Assembly (NCBI RefSeq): GCF_003363715.1
Contig: NZ_QREV01000032.1
Location: 1 to 54,473, forward strand
From: Parabacteroides acidifaciens
GTDB taxonomy: Bacteria > Bacteroidota > Bacteroidia > Bacteroidales > Tannerellaceae
Direction: 5' to 3'
DNA length: 54,473 nt
Part shown: positions 9,201-17,595 of the stretch, piece after piece
Numbering within the stretch: position 1 is the stretch's first letter
How the letters are laid out: every line of letters starts with the position of its first letter
The notes under the pieces: generated by a model
What the model was told of the DNA's origin: nothing
Databases searched by the model: none
What the model saw: only the letters and a program-made list of their open reading frames with translations
Program-made: the position numbers and the translations under genes

Positions 9201-9676
9201 AGTTTGGTGGTAATCTTTTCTTAGGTTGGAAGGATTGGGACTTCTCACTTTCTTTCCAAGGCGTGGGACATCAGAATGTTCTCTTTAATTCTGCTTGGAT
9301 TCAACCGTTGAAAGAACAATGGGGTGCGGTACCTTCTCTTGTATTGGGCAATTATTGGAGTCAGCATAATTCGGATGATCAAAACCGAAATGCCAAATAT
9401 CCTCGTCTTACATATACCAATACTACTAATACTTATACCGGATCTGATTATTGGTTGTTCAACGGAGCTTATTTCCGTGTTAAGAATATTACATTGGGAT
9501 ATTCGTTGCCGCAGAAACTTGTGGATAAGTGTTTCATCAGAGGGCTTCGGATATATGCAACAATAAATGATCTTCCTGCTATCAGTCATTATCCTAAGGG
9601 ATGGGATCCGGAAATAGGCGCAAGTTCCGACTTTATATCCACGTCTTTTACATTTGGCGCAAATGTTAAATTTTAA
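6287..9676 (+). CDS. SusC/RagA family TonB-linked outer-membrane protein with STN domain
   Basis: A 1129-residue glycan importer. An N-terminal extension and signal peptide end near ASTYAQ (~42). They are followed by an STN domain (~45-115; IIEILREIEKSSEFTFFFND), a CarboxypepD_reg domain (~132-215; GVVFDESGLPVIGANVVEKG), the SusC signature VVVIGYG, and a plug (~225-335; VRGVTTLSNNDPLVIIDGVP). A 22-strand-type barrel ends in FTFGANVKF. The STN domain marks it as a signalling receptor working through the FecR at 5132. With the SusD 12 bases downstream it forms the outer-membrane import complex. A second ATG at residue 21 (6347) gives a more ordinary signal peptide, so the exact start is uncertain. 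Confidence 0.95.
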   Translation: MKKNSDRDYYVPLFRKTKRIMKITALFLLGVACCISASTYAQGYKVSINKQNSSIIEILREIEKSSEFTFFFNDNRVNVNRTASVNVRNASLEDVLDQVLRNTGYRYQIIDRQVLIKASETSSLASAQQNQKRITGVVFDESGLPVIGANVVEKGTTNGTITDAEGRFSLNVASDATLIVSYIGYIQSEVSVKNKTSVSITMTEDAELLDEVVVIGYGSARKGDLTGPISSVKGASLTERSTQMLSTAMQGQISGVEVTRSSGGPGSSATIRVRGVTTLSNNDPLVIIDGVPGSLNDVVASDVETMSVLKDAASASIYGSRAAAGVILITTKRAKENKFNLDYNYEYSIDKPTARPTNGNVIDWMNVQNEIKWNDGASNPYSQYSQETINSWMANNATDPYHYPNTDWVDLLLKNTTSHQQHNFNVSGGTDKLQSKFSFNYQTADGYYANKSYERYAGRVNNDYKINSWIRANIDIDFSASESINPFSTNFSKSETFNPIYWAYLTTPYYNPYWQDGSYADVKSGANPLAMLNEGGTTNTNYYKFGGKAQLSLTPVKGLTLTAVFAPRYTFESKKGFNKKVDVYYEDGTAIAAQNSKTTQLNEARNNTQSRTYQFYANYENKWNEHSLNAMVGYEGYKYKWENLGASRNNYELDTYPYLNLGPEDYQYNSGNAGHNAYQSVFGRAMYSYKSRYMLQANVRADASSRFASAYRWGVFPSVSAGWVASNESWFPKNKWIDYLKVRASIGSLGNERISDAEFPYQAAINFGNSYMYDKGSQSVTAVQNAAQYNYAFSDITWETTTTYDIGVDITLLNNRLSLTGDYYYKKTSDMLLTLGFPSYAGFSAPKQNAGDMYTHGWELEASWRDQIGEISYGVSFNLSDYRSKMGYLGDRRTIDGNKIYEEDSYYYEWFMYKTDGLFITDADLYDSEGNKYPTLTANDKAGHIKYVDVNGDGVINSDDKVRLGNSLPEFQFGGNLFLGWKDWDFSLSFQGVGHQNVLFNSAWIQPLKEQWGAVPSLVLGNYWSQHNSDDQNRNAKYPRLTYTNTTNTYTGSDYWLFNGAYFRVKNITLGYSLPQKLVDKCFIRGLRIYATINDLPAISHYPKGWDPEIGASSDFISTSFTFGANVKF

Positions 9677-9688
9677 ATTTATAGTGAT

Positions 9689-11482
9689 ATGAAACAGATA
9701 AAATTTTCTATATGTACTGCTTCTCTGTTCATGCTTATGTCGTGTGTCGATCTTAATTTGAATCCTCTTTCTGAAGGGTCGAGTGAGAACTGGTATTCTT
9801 CTCAAGCAGAAATAGAGATGTCCCTGAATGATTTCTATCGTACGGATTTTTTCCCGATTGACGATATGAAATGGGGAGATGATGTAACTGCCCGAAATGA
9901 AACATCGGAGGTGAATAATGGTACATTGACTTCAGAAAACGGAACGATTGCCAAACGCTGGGAAAACTATTATAAAGGCATTGCCCGTGCTTTACGCATA
10001 ATCAATAATATGGACCGGGCACGTGCTATGGGCGTTTCGGAAAAGGATATAGCCCAATATGAAGGTGAAGCTTATTTCTATTTGGGACATGCTTACGGTA
10101 TGTTGGCTTTTCATTGGGGGGATGCGATCTTGGATAAGGTGGGTATGAGTTTGGATGAGGCTTATACCGCTTCCCGCTCTCCGAAAGCCGATGTGTTAGC
10201 TTACAGCTACGAATGCTTGGACAAGGCTGCGGAACGTTTACCGAACAGTTATCCCGGTATCCAGCGTGCTACGAAAGGGGCTGCTTATGCATTTAAAGCG
10301 AGGATTGCTATTTATAATGAAGATTATGCTACCGCTGCTACTGCTGCCAAGAATTGTATGGATTTGAATGTGTATAAATTGCATGACAACTATCAGGATT
10401 TATTTACAGCCTCTTGGTCTGACGAATGGATTTTCTTCTTCCGTGGAGATGTGACGTTGAAGAAGTATTATTGGGCTGCATCTGATGTCTTGAATTGTAT
10501 TTCTCGTCTTTCAGGCGGGTGGGGCGGTCAAAAGGCTCCGTCTTATGAATTGGTTTGTGCTTATCCTTGCATTGACGGTAAACCGATCGATGAATCTCCA
10601 CTTTACAACCCGAAAGATTTTTTTGAGAATAGGGATCCGCGTATGGCGATGACGATTGTTCCGTTTGCAACAGCGTACAACAAGAGTGTGTTGGATGGAA
10701 CGTATGATCCGAACGATTATAAGTGGTTGGGGTATGAATATTCTCCATCTCCTGTTAAAACAACCGTTCAGAGAATTTCCGATGGTGCACAAGTGGGAAA
10801 TAACGATTCAAAAGCAAGAGCAGAACATGCTTCGTACACAGGCTTGCTATTTAAAAAATATGTTGATGAATCATTCCTGGAAAATGGTAAAGCAGGTGCA
10901 CCGACTACTTATCCGATGCTGCGTTACGGTGATGTCTTGCTGATGTATGCTGAAGCGATGAATGAGATGAATCAGTGTAGCCAAGAGGTGCTGGATGCAA
11001 CGATTAATAAATTGCGGGAAAGAGCTTATAATGGAACAGGTCTTGAGTATCCGCGAGTAACGGAAGGTTCACAGCAGCAGTTACGTACGGTTATCCGTAC
11101 CGAACGTTTCATTGAAATGGCTTGGGAAGGCCACCGTTATAGCGATTTGATTCGTTGGAAGATTGCAGGTAAAGTATTGAATCGTCCAATTTATTTCTTG
11201 AATCGTGCGTGGTCCGGTAATACTTCTTGGGATGGAAATGAAAGTTCGGTGTCTGCTGAATACAAGCAGTTGATTCAGAACTGGAAAGAAGGTAACTATC
11301 CGATAGGTGGTATTCCTCAGATTGATGAAGACGGTATTGCTGATTTAAGCGAAATGGCGAAAAAAGGTTATATTACTGTGGCAACAGAACGTAAATTCGA
11401 TGAAAGTCGTGACTATTTATGGCCGATACCTGCTGCAGACAGACTTATCAATGATAATCTGTCACAAAATCCGAAATGGTAA
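9689..11482 (+). CDS. RagB/SusD family nutrient-uptake outer-membrane lipoprotein
   Basis: A 597-residue surface glycan-binding partner of SusC. The lipobox LMSC places the lipidated Cys at residue 19. The N-terminal half contains the TPR-type helices typical of SusD (AAERLPNSYPG and KGAAYAFKARIAIYNEDYATAATAAK). The C-terminal half has RYGDVLLMYAEAMNEM, the RTERFIEMAWEGHRYSDLIRW signature region and YLWPIPAADRLINDNLSQNP, the standard ending. It starts 12 bases after susC and must be co-transcribed with it. A hairpin terminator lies nine bases after its stop, so the enzymes downstream depend on read-through or on their own promoter. Confidence 0.95.
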   Translation: MKQIKFSICTASLFMLMSCVDLNLNPLSEGSSENWYSSQAEIEMSLNDFYRTDFFPIDDMKWGDDVTARNETSEVNNGTLTSENGTIAKRWENYYKGIARALRIINNMDRARAMGVSEKDIAQYEGEAYFYLGHAYGMLAFHWGDAILDKVGMSLDEAYTASRSPKADVLAYSYECLDKAAERLPNSYPGIQRATKGAAYAFKARIAIYNEDYATAATAAKNCMDLNVYKLHDNYQDLFTASWSDEWIFFFRGDVTLKKYYWAASDVLNCISRLSGGWGGQKAPSYELVCAYPCIDGKPIDESPLYNPKDFFENRDPRMAMTIVPFATAYNKSVLDGTYDPNDYKWLGYEYSPSPVKTTVQRISDGAQVGNNDSKARAEHASYTGLLFKKYVDESFLENGKAGAPTTYPMLRYGDVLLMYAEAMNEMNQCSQEVLDATINKLRERAYNGTGLEYPRVTEGSQQQLRTVIRTERFIEMAWEGHRYSDLIRWKIAGKVLNRPIYFLNRAWSGNTSWDGNESSVSAEYKQLIQNWKEGNYPIGGIPQIDEDGIADLSEMAKKGYITVATERKFDESRDYLWPIPAADRLINDNLSQNPKW

Positions 11483-11490
11483 TTGAGATT

Positions 11491-11533
11491 GGGGCTCCTC
11501 TGTTTATATCGTCATATAGAGTATGAGGAGCCC
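11491..11533 (+). terminator. Hairpin terminator after susD
   Basis: GGGCTCCTC pairs perfectly with GAGGAGCCC across a ~24-base loop, followed by TTATTAT. The tail is weak in T, so termination is probably partial, allowing some expression of the enzyme genes. Confidence 0.55.
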
Positions 11534-11543
11534 TTATTATAAC

Positions 11544-11551
11544 TATATTTG
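11544..11551 (+). promoter_or_regulatory. Possible -7 box of the enzyme genes
   Basis: TATATTTG lies 18 bases before the ATG at 11570, immediately after the susD terminator hairpin. No clean -33 box is visible, so this is a candidate only. Confidence 0.4.
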
Positions 11552-11569
11552 GCAAAATATTGAAAAGAA

Positions 11570-14050
11570 ATGAAACTGAACAATATAATTGGATTAATGG
11601 CAGTCTGTTCTCTAATGGGATGTACAGCACAGAGAGACGTAAAGAATGTGCCGGACTCTATTTCCGGTATCTACCCCCGTTTAGCCTATTACAATAACGA
11701 AGGCGAATGCGGTACCGGTGCTGTTGTGCCCTGGGCTGACCGATTGTGGGTGATTACTTATGGTCCTCACCTGCCCAATGGCTCGTCTGATAAATTATAT
11801 GAAGTAACGCCCGACTACCAGCAAATAGTCCGTGATGAAAGTATCGGAGGAACTCCTGCCAACCGCATGATCCATAAGGAAAGCAATCAACTGTTTATCG
11901 GCCCGTATGCCATTGATCAGACAGGTAAAGTACGGGTTATTCCCTATACTGTTATGCCAGGCCGCCATACCGGCAATGCCCGTCATCTGACGGATCCGGC
12001 GAATAAGATCTATTATGGAACGATGGAGGAAGGCTTTTATGAGGTAGACGTAAACACGCTGGAAGTAAAAGAATTGTATCAGGACGGAAATAATAAGCAG
12101 CAGAAAAAGAATGATACGGATGCAGGGCCTATAAACGACTTGCTGCCGGGTGTTCATGGCAAAGGCTTATATTCCGGACAAGGCTTTATGTTTTACACGA
12201 ATAATGGAGAAGGAACGCAGGAAGCTTTACGAAAATTTGATGTGGAAGCGGGTGTCCTGGCAGAATGGGATGGCAAGGACTGGAAAACCGTACGCCGGAA
12301 TCAATTCGTGGAAGTGACTGGTCCGGGTGGAATTTATGGAAATGCAAATCCGGAAACAGACCCGGTTTGGGCTACGGGTTGGGACTATAAATCGATTCTC
12401 CTGGGAGTGCGCGACGCTAAAAAAGGATGGTCTTTCTACCGCTTGCCAAAAGCCAGTCATAGCTACGACGGGGCACATGGTTGGAATACGGAATGGCCGC
12501 GTATCCGGAATGTGGGGACCGATATGGCTCCTGACTATCTGATGACGATGCATGGGATGTTCTGGCATTTTCCCGGAACATTTACAGCGGATAACTCTGC
12601 CGGAATTCGTCCCCGTTCTGCCTATTTGAAGGTGATTGGTGATTTTACCCGTTGGAATGATCAGTTGGTTTTCGGTTGTGATGACTCGGCTCAAAAAGAA
12701 TTTCTGAATAAACGGAAGGCAAAAGGCAATATAGAGGGCCCTGGCCAGTCGAATTCGAATCTGTGGTTTACATCTTTGGCAAAACCGGATGAGTTAGGAC
12801 CTGCTACGGCTGAAGGTGCTGTTTGGGCCCGGGAAAACGTAAAGGCGAATGAAACATCTGAACCGTTTTTGTTCAGCGGTTGGGCGAATCGTTGCGGATG
12901 GGTGAAAAACGAAGGGAAACAACCTGTTACTTTTACGTTCGAAGTGGATGAATCCGGAAATAACCGGTGGAAGACTTTGAAATCGGTAACAGTCAGTCCG
13001 GGTAAAGCGGCATCTGTCCCCTTTGGCGCGATGGAAAAAGGTGAATGGATTCGTGTAAAGGCGGATAAGAATACAATGGCGACGGCTACATTCTCTTATA
13101 CATCTTCAGATAATCGCGCTATGTCTCCCGCTCCGATTTATAACGGCCTGACTTCTGTGGACAAGGATAAAACAACCGGTGGCCTGCTGTACGGATTGGG
13201 CGATGATCGCCGCGTGTTAGGGCTATTGGCCAATACGACGGTTGACGGTAAAGTTTCGGAAACCGGTTATTATGAAATGGGAGATAAGTTGGAATTGATT
13301 CGGAAGGATGATGCCAAGACAGCCGATTTCATTCGCAGTAAATTTGCGATACCCCAACAAGTTCTTTCAATAGAAGAAGGTTCCGTCCTGGTAGTCGATG
13401 ATTTGGGCCGCCGCTGGCGTTTGCCTTTAGGAAATGAACAGTATAAGAATCTGACGGAACAAGGAGTCCTTCGTATTTGCCGTGAAGTGGCGACGGAGCG
13501 CGACTTATTCTCTTGTATGGGGACATTCTATGAACTTCCCGCCGAAAATGCGGATGGTTATGCCAAGATCCGTCCGGTATCATCTCATAATTTCCGCATA
13601 AATGATTATGCTTCCTATCGGGGGATGCTTCTTTTGACAGGCGTGACTCCTGAAGAAGGCAAGGACAATCCGCATATAGTCATCTCGGATGATGGAAAAG
13701 CCGCTGTTTGGGTGGGTGTCATCGATGATTTGTGGTCTTTGGGTAAACCGGTAGGACAGGGTGGTCCTTGGAAAGATACAAATGTGCAGGCCGGTGTTGC
13801 ATCCGATCCTTACTTGATCGCGTTCTACGATAAAAAGGAACTGTCGCTTTCACATCAGTCCGATAAAAATGTAGTTATAACGGTTGAGGTCGATCCTACC
13901 GGAAATGGCGATTGGATGGATTATGCTTCCTATACTGTTAAACCGGGAGAAAAATTTGTTCAACAACTACCTGAATCGTTCCAGGCAAGATGGGTTCGTT
14001 TTGTATCGGATACGGATACGAAAGCTACCGCTTGGTTGGAGTATAAATAA
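11570..14050 (+). CDS. Large secreted lipoprotein of unknown function in the PUL
   Basis: An 826-residue protein with the lipobox LMGC (lipidated Cys at about residue 18). The first ~450 residues have repeated Gly/Trp/Tyr/Asp-rich beta-strand patterns (GAVVPWADRLWVITYGP, NQLFIGPYAID, NKIYYGTMEEGFYEVD), which read like a beta-propeller. The C-terminal ~400 residues contain two similar beta-sandwich-like segments (VTFTFEVDESGNNRWKTLKS near 460 and VVITVEVDPTGNGDWMDYAS near 780). I do not recognise a catalytic motif. It sits directly upstream of the FAD oxidoreductase (seven-base gap) and within a SusCD locus, so a surface enzyme or glycan-binding role is likely but unproven. Confidence 0.7.
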   Translation: MKLNNIIGLMAVCSLMGCTAQRDVKNVPDSISGIYPRLAYYNNEGECGTGAVVPWADRLWVITYGPHLPNGSSDKLYEVTPDYQQIVRDESIGGTPANRMIHKESNQLFIGPYAIDQTGKVRVIPYTVMPGRHTGNARHLTDPANKIYYGTMEEGFYEVDVNTLEVKELYQDGNNKQQKKNDTDAGPINDLLPGVHGKGLYSGQGFMFYTNNGEGTQEALRKFDVEAGVLAEWDGKDWKTVRRNQFVEVTGPGGIYGNANPETDPVWATGWDYKSILLGVRDAKKGWSFYRLPKASHSYDGAHGWNTEWPRIRNVGTDMAPDYLMTMHGMFWHFPGTFTADNSAGIRPRSAYLKVIGDFTRWNDQLVFGCDDSAQKEFLNKRKAKGNIEGPGQSNSNLWFTSLAKPDELGPATAEGAVWARENVKANETSEPFLFSGWANRCGWVKNEGKQPVTFTFEVDESGNNRWKTLKSVTVSPGKAASVPFGAMEKGEWIRVKADKNTMATATFSYTSSDNRAMSPAPIYNGLTSVDKDKTTGGLLYGLGDDRRVLGLLANTTVDGKVSETGYYEMGDKLELIRKDDAKTADFIRSKFAIPQQVLSIEEGSVLVVDDLGRRWRLPLGNEQYKNLTEQGVLRICREVATERDLFSCMGTFYELPAENADGYAKIRPVSSHNFRINDYASYRGMLLLTGVTPEEGKDNPHIVISDDGKAAVWVGVIDDLWSLGKPVGQGGPWKDTNVQAGVASDPYLIAFYDKKELSLSHQSDKNVVITVEVDPTGNGDWMDYASYTVKPGEKFVQQLPESFQARWVRFVSDTDTKATAWLEYK

Positions 14051-14057
14051 TAAGATC

Positions 14058-15923
14058 ATGAAAACTCGTGTAATTTTTACTTTATTGTTACTGATCAGCT
14101 TAGGTCATATCCGGGCTGCAGACCTTTTTGTTGAAGCCGAGAGTTTCAGCAATAAAGGAGGCTGGGTGGTTGACCAGCAGTTTATGGATCTGATGGGATC
14201 GCCTTATTTGTTGGCGCATGGAATGGGTGTGCCAGTGGATGATGCCTATACGGAAGTGACTTTTCCTGAAAAAGGCGAATATTATGTCTATGTTCGTACC
14301 TATAACTGGACTTCTCCGTGGAAAAAAGGGGAAGGTCCCGGGAAATTCAGTTTGTCGGTCGGAGGAAAGAAGATGACCTCTCCGTTAGGAGCAGAAGGTA
14401 GTGCCTGGATATGGCAGATTGCAGGAAAGGTCTCGGTAAAGAATCTGAAAACAGTAATAAAACTGCATGACCTGACCGGTTTTGACGGCCGTTGCGATGC
14501 AATCTACTTTACGACGGAAGAGGGAAAAGTGCCGCCGTCAGATATAAAGGGCTTGGAGGCTTTCCGCCGGACAGCATTAGGACTTCCGGATGAGGCACCT
14601 GTTGCCGGACAGTATGACCTGGTTGTGGTGGGCGGCGGTATTGCCGGTATCAGTGCCGCAGTCTCGGCAGCCCGGCTTGGGTGTAAAGTCGCCTTGATCA
14701 ATGATCGTCCTGTATTAGGCGGTAACAACAGTTCTGAAATCCGTGTTCATTTGGGAGGACGGATAGAGGCCGGCCCTTATAAGGAATTGGGAAATCTGCA
14801 GAAAGAGTTTGGTCCTACGCGTGGAGGAAATGCGCAACCGGGCGATTATTATGAAGATGATAAAAAGTCGGAATTGGTTGCCAATGAAAAGAACATAACA
14901 TTATTCTCTAATTATCGCGCCATCGGTGTACAGATGGATGGGCAGAAGATCCGTTCCGTGATAGCTAAACATATTGAAACCGGAAAGGAACAGAGCTTTG
15001 AAGCTCCTCTATTTTCAGATTGCACCGGTGATGGTACGATCGGTTATCTGGCTGGTGCCGATTATCGGATGGGACGTGAGGCCCGTGATGAGTTTGGCGA
15101 GAGCACAGCGCCGGAAAAGGCTGATAAAATGACGATGGGTGCATCTGTCCAATGGTATTCTGTAGATGATAAGAAACCGTCGCCATTCCCTACTTTCAGC
15201 TATGGTGTCGAATTTAACGATAAAAACAGTGAGAAAGTGATGATGGGCGAGTGGACTTGGGAAACCGGCATGAACTATGACCAGATCAGGGACTTCGAGC
15301 GCATCCGGGATTATGGTTTATTGGTGGTCTATTCGAACTGGAGTTATTTAAAGAACGGCATGAAGGAAAACTCTCAATACCGTAACCGGAAATTAGGATG
15401 GGTGGCTTATGTATCGGGCAAACGTGAATCCCGCCGTTTGATGGGAGACTATATTTTGAAGGAGGATGATATCCGTAAACATGTGGTGCATGAAGATGGA
15501 ACTGCCGCCTCAACATGGACAATCGACCTTCATTATCCGGACCCTGCAAACACGGCTAATTTCCCGGATAAGGAGTTTAAGTCAATCGCTAAGCATATCG
15601 AGATTTATCCTTACCCGATACCATATCGCTGTCTTTATTCCCGTAATGTCGACAATTTGTTTATGGCGGGCCGCAATATAAGTGTTACGCATGTCGCCTT
15701 GGGAACCGTCCGTGTGATGCGTACCACGGGTATGATGGGTGAAGTGGTTGGAATGGCAGCTTCACTGTGCAAGAAATATCATGTCACTCCCCGGGGTGTT
15801 TACCGTTCTTATCTGAATGACCTGAAAGGACTGATGAAAGAGGGAGTGGGTAAGAAAGGCTTACCTAACAACCAGCAGTATAACGAGGGGGGAACGTTAA
15901 AAAATAAGCCTGTTGTTAAATAA
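14058..15923 (+). CDS. Secreted FAD-dependent oxidoreductase with N-terminal beta-sandwich domain
   Basis: A 621-residue protein. A signal peptide (~1-21, ending IRAA) is followed by an N-terminal beta-sandwich (~22-155; LFVEAESFSNKGGWVVDQQ). A FAD-binding domain of the PF12831 type begins near 185 with YDLVVVGGGIAGISAAVSAA (the dinucleotide-binding GxGxxG motif) and continues with RPVLGGNNSSEIRVHLGG. I chose the ATG at 14058, seven bases after the upstream stop. An in-frame start at 13884 would overlap the previous gene by 167 bases and hide the signal peptide. Proteins of this build are common in Bacteroidetes PULs and are sometimes annotated xanthan lyase, apparently by context. The substrate is unknown; periplasmic oxidation of a sugar or released aglycone is a guess. 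Confidence 0.85.
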   Translation: MKTRVIFTLLLLISLGHIRAADLFVEAESFSNKGGWVVDQQFMDLMGSPYLLAHGMGVPVDDAYTEVTFPEKGEYYVYVRTYNWTSPWKKGEGPGKFSLSVGGKKMTSPLGAEGSAWIWQIAGKVSVKNLKTVIKLHDLTGFDGRCDAIYFTTEEGKVPPSDIKGLEAFRRTALGLPDEAPVAGQYDLVVVGGGIAGISAAVSAARLGCKVALINDRPVLGGNNSSEIRVHLGGRIEAGPYKELGNLQKEFGPTRGGNAQPGDYYEDDKKSELVANEKNITLFSNYRAIGVQMDGQKIRSVIAKHIETGKEQSFEAPLFSDCTGDGTIGYLAGADYRMGREARDEFGESTAPEKADKMTMGASVQWYSVDDKKPSPFPTFSYGVEFNDKNSEKVMMGEWTWETGMNYDQIRDFERIRDYGLLVVYSNWSYLKNGMKENSQYRNRKLGWVAYVSGKRESRRLMGDYILKEDDIRKHVVHEDGTAASTWTIDLHYPDPANTANFPDKEFKSIAKHIEIYPYPIPYRCLYSRNVDNLFMAGRNISVTHVALGTVRVMRTTGMMGEVVGMAASLCKKYHVTPRGVYRSYLNDLKGLMKEGVGKKGLPNNQQYNEGGTLKNKPVVK

Positions 15924-15928
15924 GCGGG

Positions 15929-15975
15929 AAAAAATCCATCGCCATACATTTTTAAATCCATGGCGATGGATTTTT
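15929..15975. terminator. Strong hairpin terminator
   Basis: A perfect 16-bp stem AAAAATCCATCGCCAT / ATGGCGATGGATTTTT with a 14-base loop, ending in a T-run (and an A-run on the left). It follows the FAD oxidoreductase stop by five bases. The esterase at 16013 probably needs its own promoter or read-through. Confidence 0.85.
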
Positions 15976-16012
15976 AATTCATGCCCATGAAAATCTTTTA
16001 AACCTGAGAATC

Positions 16013-17464
16013 ATGAAATACAGACAGCTTTATCTCTTTCTGTTATTCTTTTCTTTATTCTCTTATTCGGTTACGCTTGCCGGACAGGAAAAGAAACAGG
16101 AACGGTTTACCATAATGGGATTAGGGGATTCCATTACGGAAGGATCAGATTACTTCACTTGCTATTTGTTTCCGCTTTGGGAGAAATTGTTTACGGCCGG
16201 GTATCAGTTTGATTTCATCGGTCCTCGTGAGAGTAAATGCCGGATCGGGACGCTTAGTCATTGTGGTTTCAGCGGCAAGAATGTGGAGTTTTTAGAGTCG
16301 AAGATCGACAGTATCTACCGGCTTTATCCGGCAGATATCGTCTTGCTTCATGCCGGGCATAACCATTTTGTGGAAGAGAAACCTGTTTCTGGAATGATTG
16401 CTTCTTACAAGTCTATTATCAACAAAATACAGGCGATCAATCCGAATGTTCGTATTTTGATTGCCCAAGTAATACCAAGCGGTAAATTGCCCAAGTATTC
16501 TTATATTCCGGAGTTGAATGAGAAGATAGCGGAAATGGTTTCCGAATTACATTCGGACCATATCTGTTTAGTTAACCAGGCTGAAGGGTTTGATTGGAAG
16601 AAATATACGATTTACGATAAAGTTCATCCGAATAAAGAGGGGGCAGAGAAGATGGCTACTGTCTGGTTTAATGCTCTAAAGAAAGTGTTGGCTCCGTCTG
16701 AAATCACTTTTTCACCTGAAATAACCCGGTATAAAACCTTAGAAAACGGTGATTCTTTAGCACTCCATATCTTTAAACCTCAAGATATAAAAGGCGGAGA
16801 GAAACGACCGGCTATCGTCTATTTCTTTGGGGGTGGCTGGAAATTAGGCACTCCAATCCAGTTTTATCGCGAATGTGCTTATTATGCGTCAGAGGGAATG
16901 GTTGCCATATCGGTCGATTACCGGATAGAATATCTGCATCATTCTACTCCGTTTGAGAGTTTCGAGGATGCCAAAGATGCGATATGCTGGTTGCGTAGCC
17001 ATGCTTCGGATTATCAGCTTGATCCGGATAAGATTGCCGTAGCGGGCGGTTCAGCCGGAGGTCATTTGGCTGCCGCACTCGGAACGATCGGTAGCGATGG
17101 GGCTGTTCCGGCAGGTTACAGGCCGAACCTTTCCGTGTTATATTATCCGGTTATAGATATGGTTTCGCGAGGCTATGGTTTTCCGGAAATCGAAAGGGAT
17201 TTTGAAAAAATTTCACCGATCCATCATGTATCGAAAGCAACTCCTTCCACTCTGATATTGCTTGGCACGAAAGATCCTATCGTATCGGTCAAAGCCGTCG
17301 AATCCTACCGGGATAAGCTTTTGCAAAATGGAGTAGATTGTGAACTTCACCTCTTTGAAGATGCCGGGCATCCGATCTTCTTATATAGAAAACCGCTTAC
17401 AGATGATTATTATAAAATCCGGAAATTGACGGATAACTTTTTGAGAAGATATGGATTTCTATAG
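16013..17464 (+). CDS. Two-domain secreted esterase: SGNH/GDSL hydrolase fused to alpha/beta hydrolase
   Basis: 483 residues with a signal peptide (~1-24). The first domain (~33-225) is an SGNH esterase: GDSITEG holds the catalytic Ser, GHNHF is the block III-like motif, and DKVHPNKEG holds the Asp-x-x-His pair. The second (~235-483) is an alpha/beta hydrolase of the BD-FAE/acetyl-xylan-esterase kind. FGGGW stands at the oxyanion motif (normally HGGGW), GGSAGGH holds the nucleophile, LGTKDPIV the acid and DAGHP the histidine. Both active sites look complete except for the His-to-Phe change in the oxyanion motif. Such pairs remove acetyl or similar esters from plant polysaccharides, which fits the neighbouring uronyl hydrolase. 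Confidence 0.88.
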   Translation: MKYRQLYLFLLFFSLFSYSVTLAGQEKKQERFTIMGLGDSITEGSDYFTCYLFPLWEKLFTAGYQFDFIGPRESKCRIGTLSHCGFSGKNVEFLESKIDSIYRLYPADIVLLHAGHNHFVEEKPVSGMIASYKSIINKIQAINPNVRILIAQVIPSGKLPKYSYIPELNEKIAEMVSELHSDHICLVNQAEGFDWKKYTIYDKVHPNKEGAEKMATVWFNALKKVLAPSEITFSPEITRYKTLENGDSLALHIFKPQDIKGGEKRPAIVYFFGGGWKLGTPIQFYRECAYYASEGMVAISVDYRIEYLHHSTPFESFEDAKDAICWLRSHASDYQLDPDKIAVAGGSAGGHLAAALGTIGSDGAVPAGYRPNLSVLYYPVIDMVSRGYGFPEIERDFEKISPIHHVSKATPSTLILLGTKDPIVSVKAVESYRDKLLQNGVDCELHLFEDAGHPIFLYRKPLTDDYYKIRKLTDNFLRRYGFL

Positions 17465-17519
17465 GTCTCATGATTCTTTTTAATATAAGATTATAATCAT
17501 AAAAGAGTAATCAATATTT

Positions 17520-17551
17520 TTTGATCTTTTGTCGGTAATGTCCTATATTTG
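17520..17551 (+). promoter_or_regulatory. Promoter of the GH88/GH105 gene
   Basis: TTTG (17520-17523) and TATATTTG (17544-17551) are separated by 20 bases, an excellent match to the Bacteroidetes -33/-7 promoter. The leader to the ATG at 17596 is about 40 bases, so the last PUL gene can be transcribed independently. Confidence 0.75.
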
Positions 17552-17595
17552 TAACCGATTCTTTGATTATTAACTGATTATTTTAAATTTAGACC

